Source: Pseudomonadota bacterium
Lineage (GTDB): Bacteria; Pseudomonadota; Alphaproteobacteria; Dongiales; Dongiaceae
Assembly: GCA_021792365.1 (NCBI GenBank)
Contig: JAJYUT010000001.1
Location: 496,001-560,000 of the forward strand
Length of the DNA stretch: 64,000 nt
Direction of reading: 5' to 3'
Below are positions 43,809-51,575 of the stretch, piece by piece. The notes under the pieces were generated by a model. That model was not told where the DNA came from, searched no databases, and saw only the letters and a list, made by a program, of their open reading frames with translations. Made by a program: the position numbers and the translations under genes. The stretch's first letter is position 1, and each line of letters begins with the position of its first letter.

Positions 43809-44828
43809 TTAGTTCATTGGCGAAAGGGACATCGCCTGGCTGGCGACAGACTTGTACTGGTCGTCGGTCAGGGTGATCAGGCCCTTGTCCGCCAGGTAGC
43901 CTTCCTCGCCCATGGCGCGCTCGCTGACATACTCGGCAACGAACTCCCGGATGCCCGGGATCACGCCGACATGGGCGTTCTTCACATAGAAGTAGATCTC
44001 GCGGGAGATCGGGTAGGACTTGTCAGCCACCGTATCGAAGGTCGGCGCCACGCCCTCGATCATGGCGCCCTTCAGCTTGTCGGCGTTCTCCTCCAGGAAG
44101 GAGTAGCCGAAGATGCCATAGGCGTTCGGGTTGGCGTCCAGCTTCTGGACGATCAGGTTGTCGTTCTCGCCGGCTTCCACGTAGCCGCCGTCCTCGCGGA
44201 TGGACTGGCAGACCGCCTTCTTGGCGTCGCCCTCGAGCGCCTCGACTTCGGGGAATTCCGCGCAGCCGACATCCATCACCAGCTCGACGAAGGCATCGCG
44301 CGTGCCGGAGGTCGGCGGCGGACCGAGCACTTCGATCTTCTGCGCCGGCAGGCTGGGGTCGATGTCGCTCCAATTCTTGTACGGATTGTCGACGATCTGC
44401 CCGTTCACGGGCACCTGCTTGGCAAGAGCCTGCCAGAGCTGCTTGCGCGTCACGTCGATGGTCGTGCCGGCCTTCGAGTTCGCGAAGGCGATGCCGTCAT
44501 AGCCGATCAGCACCTCGGTGATCGAGGTGACGCCGTTCTTCTTGCAGCCCTCGATCTCGCTGTCCTTGACCTTGCGCGAGGCGCCGGTGATGTCGGGCGT
44601 GTTCTCGCCGACGCCGCTGCAGAACAGCTTCATGCCGCCGCCGGTGCCGGTCGATTCCACGACGGGAGTCTTGAATTTGCCGGCCTTGCCGAAGTTCTCC
44701 GCCACCGCGGTGGTGAAGGGGAACACCGTCGAGGAACCGACGATAAGGATCTGGTCGCGCGCCTCGGCGGCGCCGGCAGTGATTGCCAGCCCAGCGAAAG
44801 CGGCGATAGCAACGGACATACGTTTCAT
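43809..44828 (-). CDS. pstS: Phosphate-binding protein PstS
   Basis: Periplasmic phosphate-binding protein of 339 residues with a signal peptide (MKRMSVAIAAFAGLAITAGAAEA). Ligand loops: VGSSTVFPF (about 30-38), STGTGGGMKLFC (about 59-70) and PPPTSGTRDAFVE (about 163-175). It has the YEDNDLIVQK-like NDNLIVQKL and GIFGYSFLE blocks shared with the fused paralogue, and ends soon after ADKGLITLTDDQY. Separate Pho box upstream and terminator downstream make it a unit of its own. Confidence 0.95.
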   Translation of the reverse strand: MKRMSVAIAAFAGLAITAGAAEARDQILIVGSSTVFPFTTAVAENFGKAGKFKTPVVESTGTGGGMKLFCSGVGENTPDITGASRKVKDSEIEGCKKNGVTSITEVLIGYDGIAFANSKAGTTIDVTRKQLWQALAKQVPVNGQIVDNPYKNWSDIDPSLPAQKIEVLGPPPTSGTRDAFVELVMDVGCAEFPEVEALEGDAKKAVCQSIREDGGYVEAGENDNLIVQKLDANPNAYGIFGYSFLEENADKLKGAMIEGVAPTFDTVADKSYPISREIYFYVKNAHVGVIPGIREFVAEYVSERAMGEEGYLADKGLITLTDDQYKSVASQAMSLSPMN

Positions 44829-44932
44829 AGCCTCTCCTTCCGGTCTCTAAGGGAACAAGGGCCGGCAGCTCGCGCTTCAGGAAACCCCGATTACCGGCCC
44901 CTCTTTACTCGGCGGCAAACTAGGTCGCTTTC

Positions 44933-44972
44933 GTGACACGCTTCCGACAGTCAGGTTACGGTTCTGTGACGA
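44933..44972 (-). promoter_or_regulatory. Tandem Pho box upstream of pstS
   Basis: On the minus strand four heptamers repeat every 11 nt: TCGTCAC, CCGTAAC, CTGTCGG, GTGTCAC (44972 down to 44933). The last two are close to the PhoB consensus, the first two weaker. It lies 105 nt before the pstS ATG and just downstream of phoR. Confidence 0.6.
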
Positions 44973-45057
44973 AGCCTGGGAAAGCGGTTGAGCTGTCCAT
45001 GCTAGGGCGCTGAGCCGGCGCAAAAATAGCTGCTAGATCGACAGATCGGCGTCAGAT

Positions 45058-46557
45058 TTATGACGCCGCGCGCAGGTCGGAAGCCGCCTCTTCAGCCGGC
45101 AGGTAGACGGTGAAGATGCTTCCCTCGCCGGGGGTGGAGTCGATTTCCAGGCTGCCCCGGTGGCGGTTGACGACGTGCTTCACGATGGCGAGGCCGAGGC
45201 CGGTGCCGCCGAGGTCGCGTGAGCGCGCCGGGTCGACCCGGTAGAAGCGCTCGGTCAGGCGCGGGATGTGCTCGCGCGCGATGCCCTCGCCGCGATCGGC
45301 GACCGATACGGCGATCATGGCCTTGGCGCGGCGCAGGCCGGGCAAATGCGCCCTGATCTCCACCGGGTCGATGATGCGCATCGCCCGCACCGTGATCGCG
45401 GTGCCGGGACGGCTGTACTTGATCGCGTTGTCGATCAGGTTCTGGAACACCTGGGTCAGCTCGTCGGCATCGCCGATCGTGCGGCCCATCGGCTCCGCCT
45501 GCAGGTCGATCTTCATGTTGCGGTCCGTCGCCCGGAGCGACAGCGCGTTGGCCACCCGGCCGATTACCTCCGTCAGATCGACCCCGCCGGACGGACGCGC
45601 ATGTTCGTTGAGCTCGATGCGGCTGAGGGAGAGAAGATCCGCGACCAGACGGCTCATGCGGCTCGCCTGCTCGTGCATGATGCCGAGGAACCGCTCGTGC
45701 GCCGCGAAGTCGCCCTTGGCCGGGCCGCGCAAGGTCTCGATGAAGCCCATCAAGGTGGCGATCGGCGTCTTCAACTCGTGGCTGACGTTGGCGATGAAGT
45801 CACTGCGCAGGCGCTCCAGGCGATGCTCCGCGCTGACGTCGCGGAGCGCGATCAGCACGCGCTCGGCATCGAGCCGCTTCAGATCGGCGATCAGCAGGCG
45901 GTCCCGCCCGATCGGCGTTTCGATGCCGCCGACCGCGCTCGGCACGGACGTCGCCCCCCCGCCCTGCCCGCCAGCCGGAGCGCCGGCGGGAGTGGCGCCT
46001 AGGGTGTCGCCCGGAGTGCCGTGGGCGTTGCCCTGGGCGCCACCCGGGGCACTACCCTGGCCCATGACCTGGTCCAGGGCGTCGATCAGCGGCGGATGGC
46101 GCAGCACGCCCATCAGGCTGTGGCCGGCCACCGCCTCGCCCAGCAACTGGCGCATGCGGTCGTTCGCCCACAGGATGTCCCGTCGCCGGTCGACCACCAG
46201 GACGGCCAGGGGCACAGCGTCCAGGACCTGGTAGGAATCGGCGTGGCGCTCCTGCACCGGTTCGGCCAGGCCGGCGGCCGCCTGGCCTTCAATGGGGGCG
46301 GGCTCCGTGTCGGCCGCGGCTTCGCCCGCCGGTTCGCCGGCCGGCGCCAAATGCGACCGGGTCGCGAACCACGCTGCCCAGGTGGTGAAGCCGATGCCGC
46401 CGATGCCGATGGCGGCCAGCCAAGCCGGATCGCCCCCGATCGTGATGCCGATCACAGTCAGAAGCGCCGCCCATATGGCGGCATCGTAACAGAGAAGTGT
46501 AAGGAACGGTTTCGGCAACAGGCCCAGTTTCCGGCATAATTCAGGGGCGCGAGTCAC
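45058..46557 (-). CDS. phoR: Phosphate regulon sensor histidine kinase PhoR
   Basis: Membrane sensor kinase, 499 residues. Two N-terminal helices (about 20-42 and 48-65), a PAS domain (about 108-245), HisKA with H260 in SHELKTP, and HATPase_c with NAIKY, DRGEGI and GGTGLGLAIVKH. Odd: the PAS domain is interrupted at about 167-211 by a Gly/Ala/Pro/Gln-rich run (GQGSAPGGAQGNAHG...). GTG start at 46557 without strong ribosome site. First gene of the minus-strand pho/pst locus; it phosphorylates PhoB, encoded at the far end. Confidence 0.92.
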   Translation of the reverse strand: MTRAPELCRKLGLLPKPFLTLLCYDAAIWAALLTVIGITIGGDPAWLAAIGIGGIGFTTWAAWFATRSHLAPAGEPAGEAAADTEPAPIEGQAAAGLAEPVQERHADSYQVLDAVPLAVLVVDRRRDILWANDRMRQLLGEAVAGHSLMGVLRHPPLIDALDQVMGQGSAPGGAQGNAHGTPGDTLGATPAGAPAGGQGGGATSVPSAVGGIETPIGRDRLLIADLKRLDAERVLIALRDVSAEHRLERLRSDFIANVSHELKTPIATLMGFIETLRGPAKGDFAAHERFLGIMHEQASRMSRLVADLLSLSRIELNEHARPSGGVDLTEVIGRVANALSLRATDRNMKIDLQAEPMGRTIGDADELTQVFQNLIDNAIKYSRPGTAITVRAMRIIDPVEIRAHLPGLRRAKAMIAVSVADRGEGIAREHIPRLTERFYRVDPARSRDLGGTGLGLAIVKHVVNRHRGSLEIDSTPGEGSIFTVYLPAEEAASDLRAAS

Positions 46558-46570
46558 CCGGAGGCGAATC

Positions 46571-46611
46571 GGGAACCCCGCTTCATCCGGGACGGAGTAT
46601 ACCGGGTTCCC
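46571..46611. repeat. Inverted repeat in the phoR / secreted-protein divergent gap
   Basis: Perfect 8-bp arms GGGAACCC (46571-46578) and GGGTTCCC (46604-46611) with 25 nt between. The gap is only 74 nt, so the repeat must overlap any promoter or leader there. Confidence 0.5.
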
Positions 46612-46631
46612 CCAATCACGGGACGTTCGTC

Positions 46632-47546
46632 ATGAAAAAATCAAATCTGGGTAGGGCGTCGGTGGCGGTCATGCTGCTCGGGCTGGGAGCGTGGGCCGCC
46701 GGTGGCGCATCGGCGCAGGAGAGCACCTATCAGCCCTGGTCCAACACGACGCAGGCGCAAAGCGAGGCCAGCGACCAGAAGCTGCAGACCTTGGTGACCG
46801 ACCTCAACACCCTCATCAAGAAGGCCGAGGCGGCCAATGCCGCCGATCCCAATTTCCTCGCCGACCTCAAGAAGCTGGCGGCGAAATACCCGGTCACGCC
46901 GTCGCTGGGCGGATCCGGCACGGTCTTCCTCTACGACAACTTCTCCGACGGCAACTACACGGCCAATCCCGTGTGGAAGGTGAGTGCCGGCAGCTGGAAG
47001 GTCGACACCAAGGGCGCGACGCAGGGCCTCTCCAGCACGATCGGCGCCTCATCCAGCAACAAGATCAGCGGCAACGACGTGCTGAAAGCGATCCTGGGCG
47101 TCCAGCAGCAGCAGGCGCCGCAATCGACCTATGCGTCGATCTATACCGCGGTGCCGATCGCCAACACCTTCCGCATGACTATGAAGTTCGTCTCGGGCAA
47201 CAAGAGCGGCCCGCTCAACATCGGGCCCTATCAGGGCGCGAGCGCCAGCAGCGGCTATCGCCTGGTCTACCAGCCGGGCCAAGGAACCGGCCTTATCTTG
47301 CAGCGCATCGTGGGAAACCAGGTGACGCAGATCGGCTCCTACAACGCGCCGGTCAATCTGGAGGACGGCAAGAGCCACGAACTGATGTGGCAGCGCGAGC
47401 CGACCGGCAAGATGCGCGTTTATCTCAACAACCAGCAGGTCATCATCGCCACCGACACGCAGATCCAGGGCAATCTGGACGGCTGGCTGAATGTCAACCA
47501 GGGCGGCTCGTACTGGATCCGCGAGATCAAGGTCGTCGGCATGTGA
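46632..47546 (+). CDS. Secreted protein of unknown function with lectin-like (LamG/DUF1080-type) C-terminal part
   Basis: A 304-residue protein with signal peptide (cleavage near GGASAQ, about residue 29), a helical, coiled-coil-like segment (about 38-85, SEASDQKLQTLVTDLNTLIKKAEAAN) and a beta-rich domain (about 95-304). The latter shows FLYDNFSDGNYTANPVWKV and a GKSHELMWQREPTGKMRVYLNNQQV block, the pattern seen in concanavalin-like folds that bind sugars. Exact family not recognised. Divergent from phoR with 74 nt between, so PhoB control is possible but no Pho box is visible. Confidence 0.7.
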   Translation: MKKSNLGRASVAVMLLGLGAWAAGGASAQESTYQPWSNTTQAQSEASDQKLQTLVTDLNTLIKKAEAANAADPNFLADLKKLAAKYPVTPSLGGSGTVFLYDNFSDGNYTANPVWKVSAGSWKVDTKGATQGLSSTIGASSSNKISGNDVLKAILGVQQQQAPQSTYASIYTAVPIANTFRMTMKFVSGNKSGPLNIGPYQGASASSGYRLVYQPGQGTGLILQRIVGNQVTQIGSYNAPVNLEDGKSHELMWQREPTGKMRVYLNNQQVIIATDTQIQGNLDGWLNVNQGGSYWIREIKVVGM

Positions 47547-47547
47547 G

Positions 47548-47601
47548 TTCGGACCGGGATGCCGGGTGCGAGGGTGGTGCAAAAGCCATCCCGCGTCCGA
47601 A
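47548..47601. terminator. Long imperfect stem between convergent genes
   Basis: TTCGGACCGGGATG (47548-47561) pairs with CATCCCGCGTCCGAA (47587-47601) with one bulge and a 25-nt loop. It lies right after the secreted-protein stop and before the end of the convergent ArsR-SRPBCC gene. It has no T-run. Confidence 0.4.
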
Positions 47602-47616
47602 TCCCGATCTTCTCTC

Positions 47617-48396
47617 TTACGCTTCGCGCGCGAGGTGGCCGGCGAAGGCCTGGCCGAGCACCACGCCCCAGCCGGATTCGTAGGCCTCCCGCATCTTTGC
47701 CGCCCCCGCGCCGAGCCGCTCCCATCCGCGATGGCGCAGGGTGATGCGCGTTCCGGCGCCCTCGACCGCGAAGAAGACTTCCACCACCTGCCCGGTTTCA
47801 GGTGTGCGCCCCGGATGCCAGGTCATCGCGAACCGCAGGGGTGGCGTCCAGTCCACGACGCGACCCCAATCGGATTGGGTGCCGTCCTGCTGCGTCTCGA
47901 ACACGCGGCCGCCGAGCCGCGGCTCGATCATCACGCTGCGCGCCTGGTCCCGTCCGACCGAATGGCTGGCGAGCGGCCACCACTGCGCGATTTCTGCGGT
48001 GAAGGCGCGGAATGCGCGCTCCGGCGCACAGGCGACCAGCACGGATTTCTCCACCGGCGGCACCTCGAACTGCGCGATGGTCTCGGCCATTTCCGGTTCC
48101 CTCTCGATATGCACCGCGAACGATGCGAGGGCATCGCCCCACAGCCCGTCGACATAGGCGCGCAACTCCCGCAGCCCCTCCGGCGCCAGGGCGAAATAGT
48201 GCCGCGTGCCCCGGCGGGTTTCCGCCACCAGCCCGCTTTCCTTCATGAGCTTCAGGTGCTGCGACACCGCCGGCCTGCTGACCGGCAGGTTCGCGGCGAT
48301 CTCGCCCACGGCCACCGGCCCGCGGCGCAAGCGTTCCAGTATCCGCCGCCGCGTCGGGTCTGCCAGGATCTCGAATGTCCGCGCTGCGTCTGCCAT
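47617..48396 (-). CDS. ArsR-type regulator fused to SRPBCC (AHSA1-like) domain
   Basis: A 259-residue fusion. Residues 1-90 are an ArsR winged helix (FEILADPTRRRILERLRRGPVAVGEIAANLPVSRPAVSQHL, given as the segment about 8-48). Residues about 110-259 are a START/SRPBCC domain of the AHSA1 type (VEKSVLVACAPERAFRAFT ... WWPLASHS ... GTRITLRHRGWERLG). Such fusions may sense a hydrophobic ligand. The gene is autonomous with a likely self-controlled promoter near TTACGTAAG-like sequence at 48400-48420. Target unknown. Confidence 0.9.
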   Translation of the reverse strand: MADAARTFEILADPTRRRILERLRRGPVAVGEIAANLPVSRPAVSQHLKLMKESGLVAETRRGTRHYFALAPEGLRELRAYVDGLWGDALASFAVHIEREPEMAETIAQFEVPPVEKSVLVACAPERAFRAFTAEIAQWWPLASHSVGRDQARSVMIEPRLGGRVFETQQDGTQSDWGRVVDWTPPLRFAMTWHPGRTPETGQVVEVFFAVEGAGTRITLRHRGWERLGAGAAKMREAYESGWGVVLGQAFAGHLAREA

Positions 48397-48488
48397 GACT
48401 TACGGTAAGTTGGTACTTACGTAGAGTCAAGGTGTGCGCTGTTCCCGTTGGCGCATCGTCGAGATCGGCCACAGCGCCGGCCCAAGAC

Positions 48489-49844
48489 CTAAGCGGCGGC
48501 GGCCTCTGCTCGCGACTGCGCCTCCATCTCGCGCCGGATGCGCACCGCCTCGCTCGCTTCGTCCACCACGACATCGTTCCAGGTGAGGCTGGCGCCCGCC
48601 TTGACCGGGCGCCGCAGCTTCACGTGATGCGCCAGGCCGATCGGCAGGGCGCCGATGCGCAGGCTGTCTGACGCCGGCATCAGCTTGCCCCACACGGTGA
48701 AGCCGCCTTCGCCATCGAGCATCTCGCCTTCCTGGAGGTCGCGCTTGGCGGTGGCCACGGCATCGCCCCGGAAGCCGGTCGGCGCGCCGGTCGCCTCGCC
48801 GCGCAGCCCCGCGCTGGCGACCGAGATGCCAAGCTCCAGCCCGATCAGGTGGAAAGGCTTGTAGAGCGCGCTGTAGCGGCCGGACGGATCGGTGACCAGG
48901 CCGTATTCGGCGAAGCAGCGCTTGACGTAGTCGCTCGGCGCCTCGAACACCACATAGACGCCCCAGCGCAGATCGCGGAACACCGGCCTGCCGTCGCGCT
49001 CCAGCGAGGAGATGACCTCCACCTGCCCCTTGTGATGAAGCTGCCCGCCCTCGCTCTTGGGCCGCAGCACGCGCGGCAGATCGTCGACACCGCAGGGCGG
49101 AAAGCAAAGACCATCGGGCGCCGGCATGAGGCCGGTGGCGTTGGCGACTGCCGCCATCTCGATCGCGGACTTGGTGCCGTCGAGAAAGGAGTTGAACATC
49201 TGCGGGTTCATGCCGCCCTGGCGCGCCTGCTCCGGCGTCAGGCCGTAATGCGGCCAGACCGTGTCCGGCGTCGATTGGTGATAGGCCGGCAGATACTTGG
49301 TGCCCTTGCCGGCGGCGACCACGTCGAAGCCGCAGGCCCGCGCCCAATCGACCTGCTCGGCGATCAGCGCCGGCTGGTCGCCGTATGCGAGGCTGTAGAC
49401 CACGCCAGCTTGGCGCGCCTTGGCGGCCAGCAGCGGGCCGGCGAGCACGTCGGCTTCGACATTCACCATCACGATATGCTTGCCGTTCTGGATCGCGGCG
49501 AGCGCGTGGGCGATTCCGGCTGCGGGATGTCCGGTCGCGTCGATCACCACATCGAGGGCGGCATGCTGGATCAACGCCTTCGCATCCTCACCGATCAAGG
49601 TCGTGCCGCGTTCCGCCGCCCCGCTCATTGTGCGGGCGGCGATCTGCTCCTCGGGCCAGCCGACCCGTTCAAGCGCGGCGCGCGCCCGCGCGGGATCGAG
49701 GTCCGCGACACCCAGAACATGCAGGCCCGGCGTGCGCCGCGCCTGGGCCAGGAACATGGAGCCGAACTTGCCGGCGCCGATCAGCCCGACACGAAGCGGC
49801 TTGCCGGCGGCGTGACGCTCCAACAGGAGCTTGTGCAGATTCAT
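48489..49844 (-). CDS. NAD(P)-dependent homoserine-dehydrogenase-like oxidoreductase with C-terminal SAF domain
   Basis: A 451-residue protein. The Rossmann start RVGLIGAGKFGSMFLAQA (about 19-36) is followed by a Gfo/Idh/MocA-like or homoserine-dehydrogenase-like body with NGKHIVMVNVEADVLAG. The last 90 residues form a SAF domain (EGEMLDGEGGFTVWG ... IGLAHHVKLRRPVKAGASLTWNDVV), as in sugar-acid processing enzymes and antifreeze/flagellar chaperones. I chose MNLHKLLLERH with GAGACTCGG before the ATG. It ends a GntR-PhyH operon and probably oxidises a branched or short sugar acid; substrate unknown. Confidence 0.85.
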   Translation of the reverse strand: MNLHKLLLERHAAGKPLRVGLIGAGKFGSMFLAQARRTPGLHVLGVADLDPARARAALERVGWPEEQIAARTMSGAAERGTTLIGEDAKALIQHAALDVVIDATGHPAAGIAHALAAIQNGKHIVMVNVEADVLAGPLLAAKARQAGVVYSLAYGDQPALIAEQVDWARACGFDVVAAGKGTKYLPAYHQSTPDTVWPHYGLTPEQARQGGMNPQMFNSFLDGTKSAIEMAAVANATGLMPAPDGLCFPPCGVDDLPRVLRPKSEGGQLHHKGQVEVISSLERDGRPVFRDLRWGVYVVFEAPSDYVKRCFAEYGLVTDPSGRYSALYKPFHLIGLELGISVASAGLRGEATGAPTGFRGDAVATAKRDLQEGEMLDGEGGFTVWGKLMPASDSLRIGALPIGLAHHVKLRRPVKAGASLTWNDVVVDEASEAVRIRREMEAQSRAEAAAA

Positions 49845-49855
49845 TCCGAGTCTCC

Positions 49856-50662
49856 TCAGGCCGCCGCGCCGCGATGCGCGCGCGCATAGGCCAGCAGGCA
49901 ATCGTCCGGCAGCATGTCGATCGGCGTGAAGTCGCGATTGGCGATCCAGGTTGCGCGCTTGAAGCGCCGGATCGCGTTGTCGCAGTGGTTGAGCGACAGA
50001 TAGAGGATCCAGCGCGACCAGGGCGTCAGGTTGGAGCCCGACGCATGCACCAGGTTGCCGTGGAACAGCAGCATGGAGCCGGGCGGCCCCTTCGGCGCCA
50101 CGATGCCGCCTTGCTCCACCAGACGCTGGATGGTGTCGTTATCGATGGTCCAGAGCGGATAGCTAGTCGTCGTGACATCATGCCCCGCCTCCAGCCGCCC
50201 CAGGCGGTGGCTGCGCGGGATGAACATCAGCGGCCCGTTGAACTCGTTCGCCTCCGCGAGGAAGAGCGCGATGTTCATGGCGCGCGGCGTCGGCATGTCG
50301 TCATCATTGAACCAGGTGGCGTAATCCTGGTGCCATTGCCATACCGCGCCATCGAACGCGGCCTTCGCATTGATCTTGAACTGGTGCATGTAGAGCTTAT
50401 CGGAGCCCAGCAATTGCACGCCCGGCTCGACCAGGCGCGGATGGCGCGCCACCATCCCGAACACCTCGTTCCAGGTCTGCACGTAGAAGGCCGAGCGCGG
50501 CGCGTTGGAGCCCTTCTCGCGGATTACCTCCGGCCGGTTCTGCGCGAAAATGCCCGGCAGCTCGCCCGTAAGCAGCGCCATCTCGTCCGCGGAAAACACG
50601 TTCGGCAGGAAGAGGTAGCCTTCCGTCTCGAAGGTGGCGATCTGGTCCGGCGTGAGTTTCAT
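49856..50662 (-). CDS. Phytanoyl-CoA dioxygenase (PhyH) family protein
   Basis: A 268-residue Fe(II)/2-oxoglutarate oxygenase. Metal ligands: HxD in QWHQDYATW (about residues 130-138) and the distal histidine in LLFHGNLVHASG; the 2OG-binding arginine is in TPWSRWILYLS. The sequence is nearer to ectoine-hydroxylase-like PhyH proteins than to human phytanoyl-CoA hydroxylase, but no ectoine genes are near. AAGGAG precedes the ATG at 50662, which overlaps the GntR stop (ATGA). With the SAF dehydrogenase 11 nt downstream it forms a small catabolic operon. Confidence 0.9.
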   Translation of the reverse strand: MKLTPDQIATFETEGYLFLPNVFSADEMALLTGELPGIFAQNRPEVIREKGSNAPRSAFYVQTWNEVFGMVARHPRLVEPGVQLLGSDKLYMHQFKINAKAAFDGAVWQWHQDYATWFNDDDMPTPRAMNIALFLAEANEFNGPLMFIPRSHRLGRLEAGHDVTTTSYPLWTIDNDTIQRLVEQGGIVAPKGPPGSMLLFHGNLVHASGSNLTPWSRWILYLSLNHCDNAIRRFKRATWIANRDFTPIDMLPDDCLLAYARAHRGAAA

Positions 50663-51369
50663 GTGCGTCTCCTTCCCTTCGCGGCCGGTTCGCCCGGCCT
50701 GCTCTCGTGACCCTTGTTTGCCGCGGCCAAGGCCGTGAAGCTGGCAGCCGCGCCATCCGCGTGACGACGTGCCAGCTCTTCCGCTTGCTCGGCATCGCCT
50801 CGCATCACCGCCTTCAGAATCGCTTCGTGCTCGTCCCACACGCTGTCGCGCACGCGGTAGTGCTGCAGATATCCACCCATCAGGCGGCGCACGTGGTGCC
50901 AGTGCAAAGACGCGGTCTCCGCGACGATCGGGTTGCCGGATAGCTCATACAGGAACCGGTGGAACCGCATGTCCGCTTCGATCATGCGCTTGACCGAGCC
51001 TGAGGCGACAGCGGCCCGGCCCTCCGCAACCAGCTTCGGGCCCCAGGCGCGCGCATCGGCGGCGCCGCGCAGGGCCGCGCCCCGGCAGGCGATGCCGTCC
51101 AGCGCGCTGCGCAATTCATAGAGATGGGCGATGGACGCGGCCTCGAGCGGCGCCACCACCACGCCGCGGCGGCCCGAATCCCGCACGAAGCCCTGCACCT
51201 TCAGCAGCGCCAGGGCCTGCACGATCGGCTGGCGCGACACGTTCAACCGCTCCGCCAGCGCATCCTGATTGATGCGTTCGCCGGCGGGCAGAGCGCCATC
51301 GCAGATCGCATCCAGGATCGCTGCATAGGTCCGGTCGGTGAGCGACCGTTCCAGTGTCAGGTGCCGCAC
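50659..51369 (-). CDS. GntR family transcriptional regulator (FCD type)
   Basis: A 236-residue regulator: winged HTH (about 5-70, ERINQDALAERLNVSRQPIVQALALLKVQGFV) and an all-helical FCD effector domain with metal-site histidines (MRFHRFLYELSGNP, LHWHHVRRLMGGY, EHEAIL). The GTG start at 51369 has GGAGG at the right distance; the longer open frame upstream is not supported. It leads an operon with the PhyH and SAF genes and likely represses it until a substrate binds. A GTGTAC-C-GTATAC motif lies 30-40 nt upstream as a possible operator. Confidence 0.9.
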   Translation of the reverse strand: MRHLTLERSLTDRTYAAILDAICDGALPAGERINQDALAERLNVSRQPIVQALALLKVQGFVRDSGRRGVVVAPLEAASIAHLYELRSALDGIACRGAALRGAADARAWGPKLVAEGRAAVASGSVKRMIEADMRFHRFLYELSGNPIVAETASLHWHHVRRLMGGYLQHYRVRDSVWDEHEAILKAVMRGDAEQAEELARRHADGAAASFTALAAANKGHESRPGEPAAKGRRRT

Positions 51370-51393
51370 CCGCGCCTCCAGCCATTCCGTGAT

Positions 51394-51412
51394 GTCGTAT
51401 ACGGTACACAAT
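51394..51412. promoter_or_regulatory. Possible GntR operator
   Basis: On the minus strand TTGTGTACCGTATACGACA places GTGTAC and GTATAC side by side, 25 nt before the GntR start and within the divergent gap to the HWE kinase gene. Such GT/AC-rich half-sites are usual for FadR-type regulators. It is not a perfect palindrome, so confidence is low. Confidence 0.3.
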
Positions 51413-51575
51413 AAGGGCGGCAGATCAAGCCTTTGGTGTCGCCCGCCGGCCGGCGGGCATTGCCGTTCATGGCCGAAACTCTCCGTCGGCGCGGCGGACT
51501 CGGAACGCTCCCAAGTCCCCAATCGTTGTCTGGTGGCACGCGCTCTGTCCCCCAAGATCCGAGGAAAACGATTGG

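Noticed and set aside
49385-50710. 441-codon plus-strand frame over the SAF and PhyH genes
   Set aside because: Arg-rich shadow of two supported minus-strand genes.
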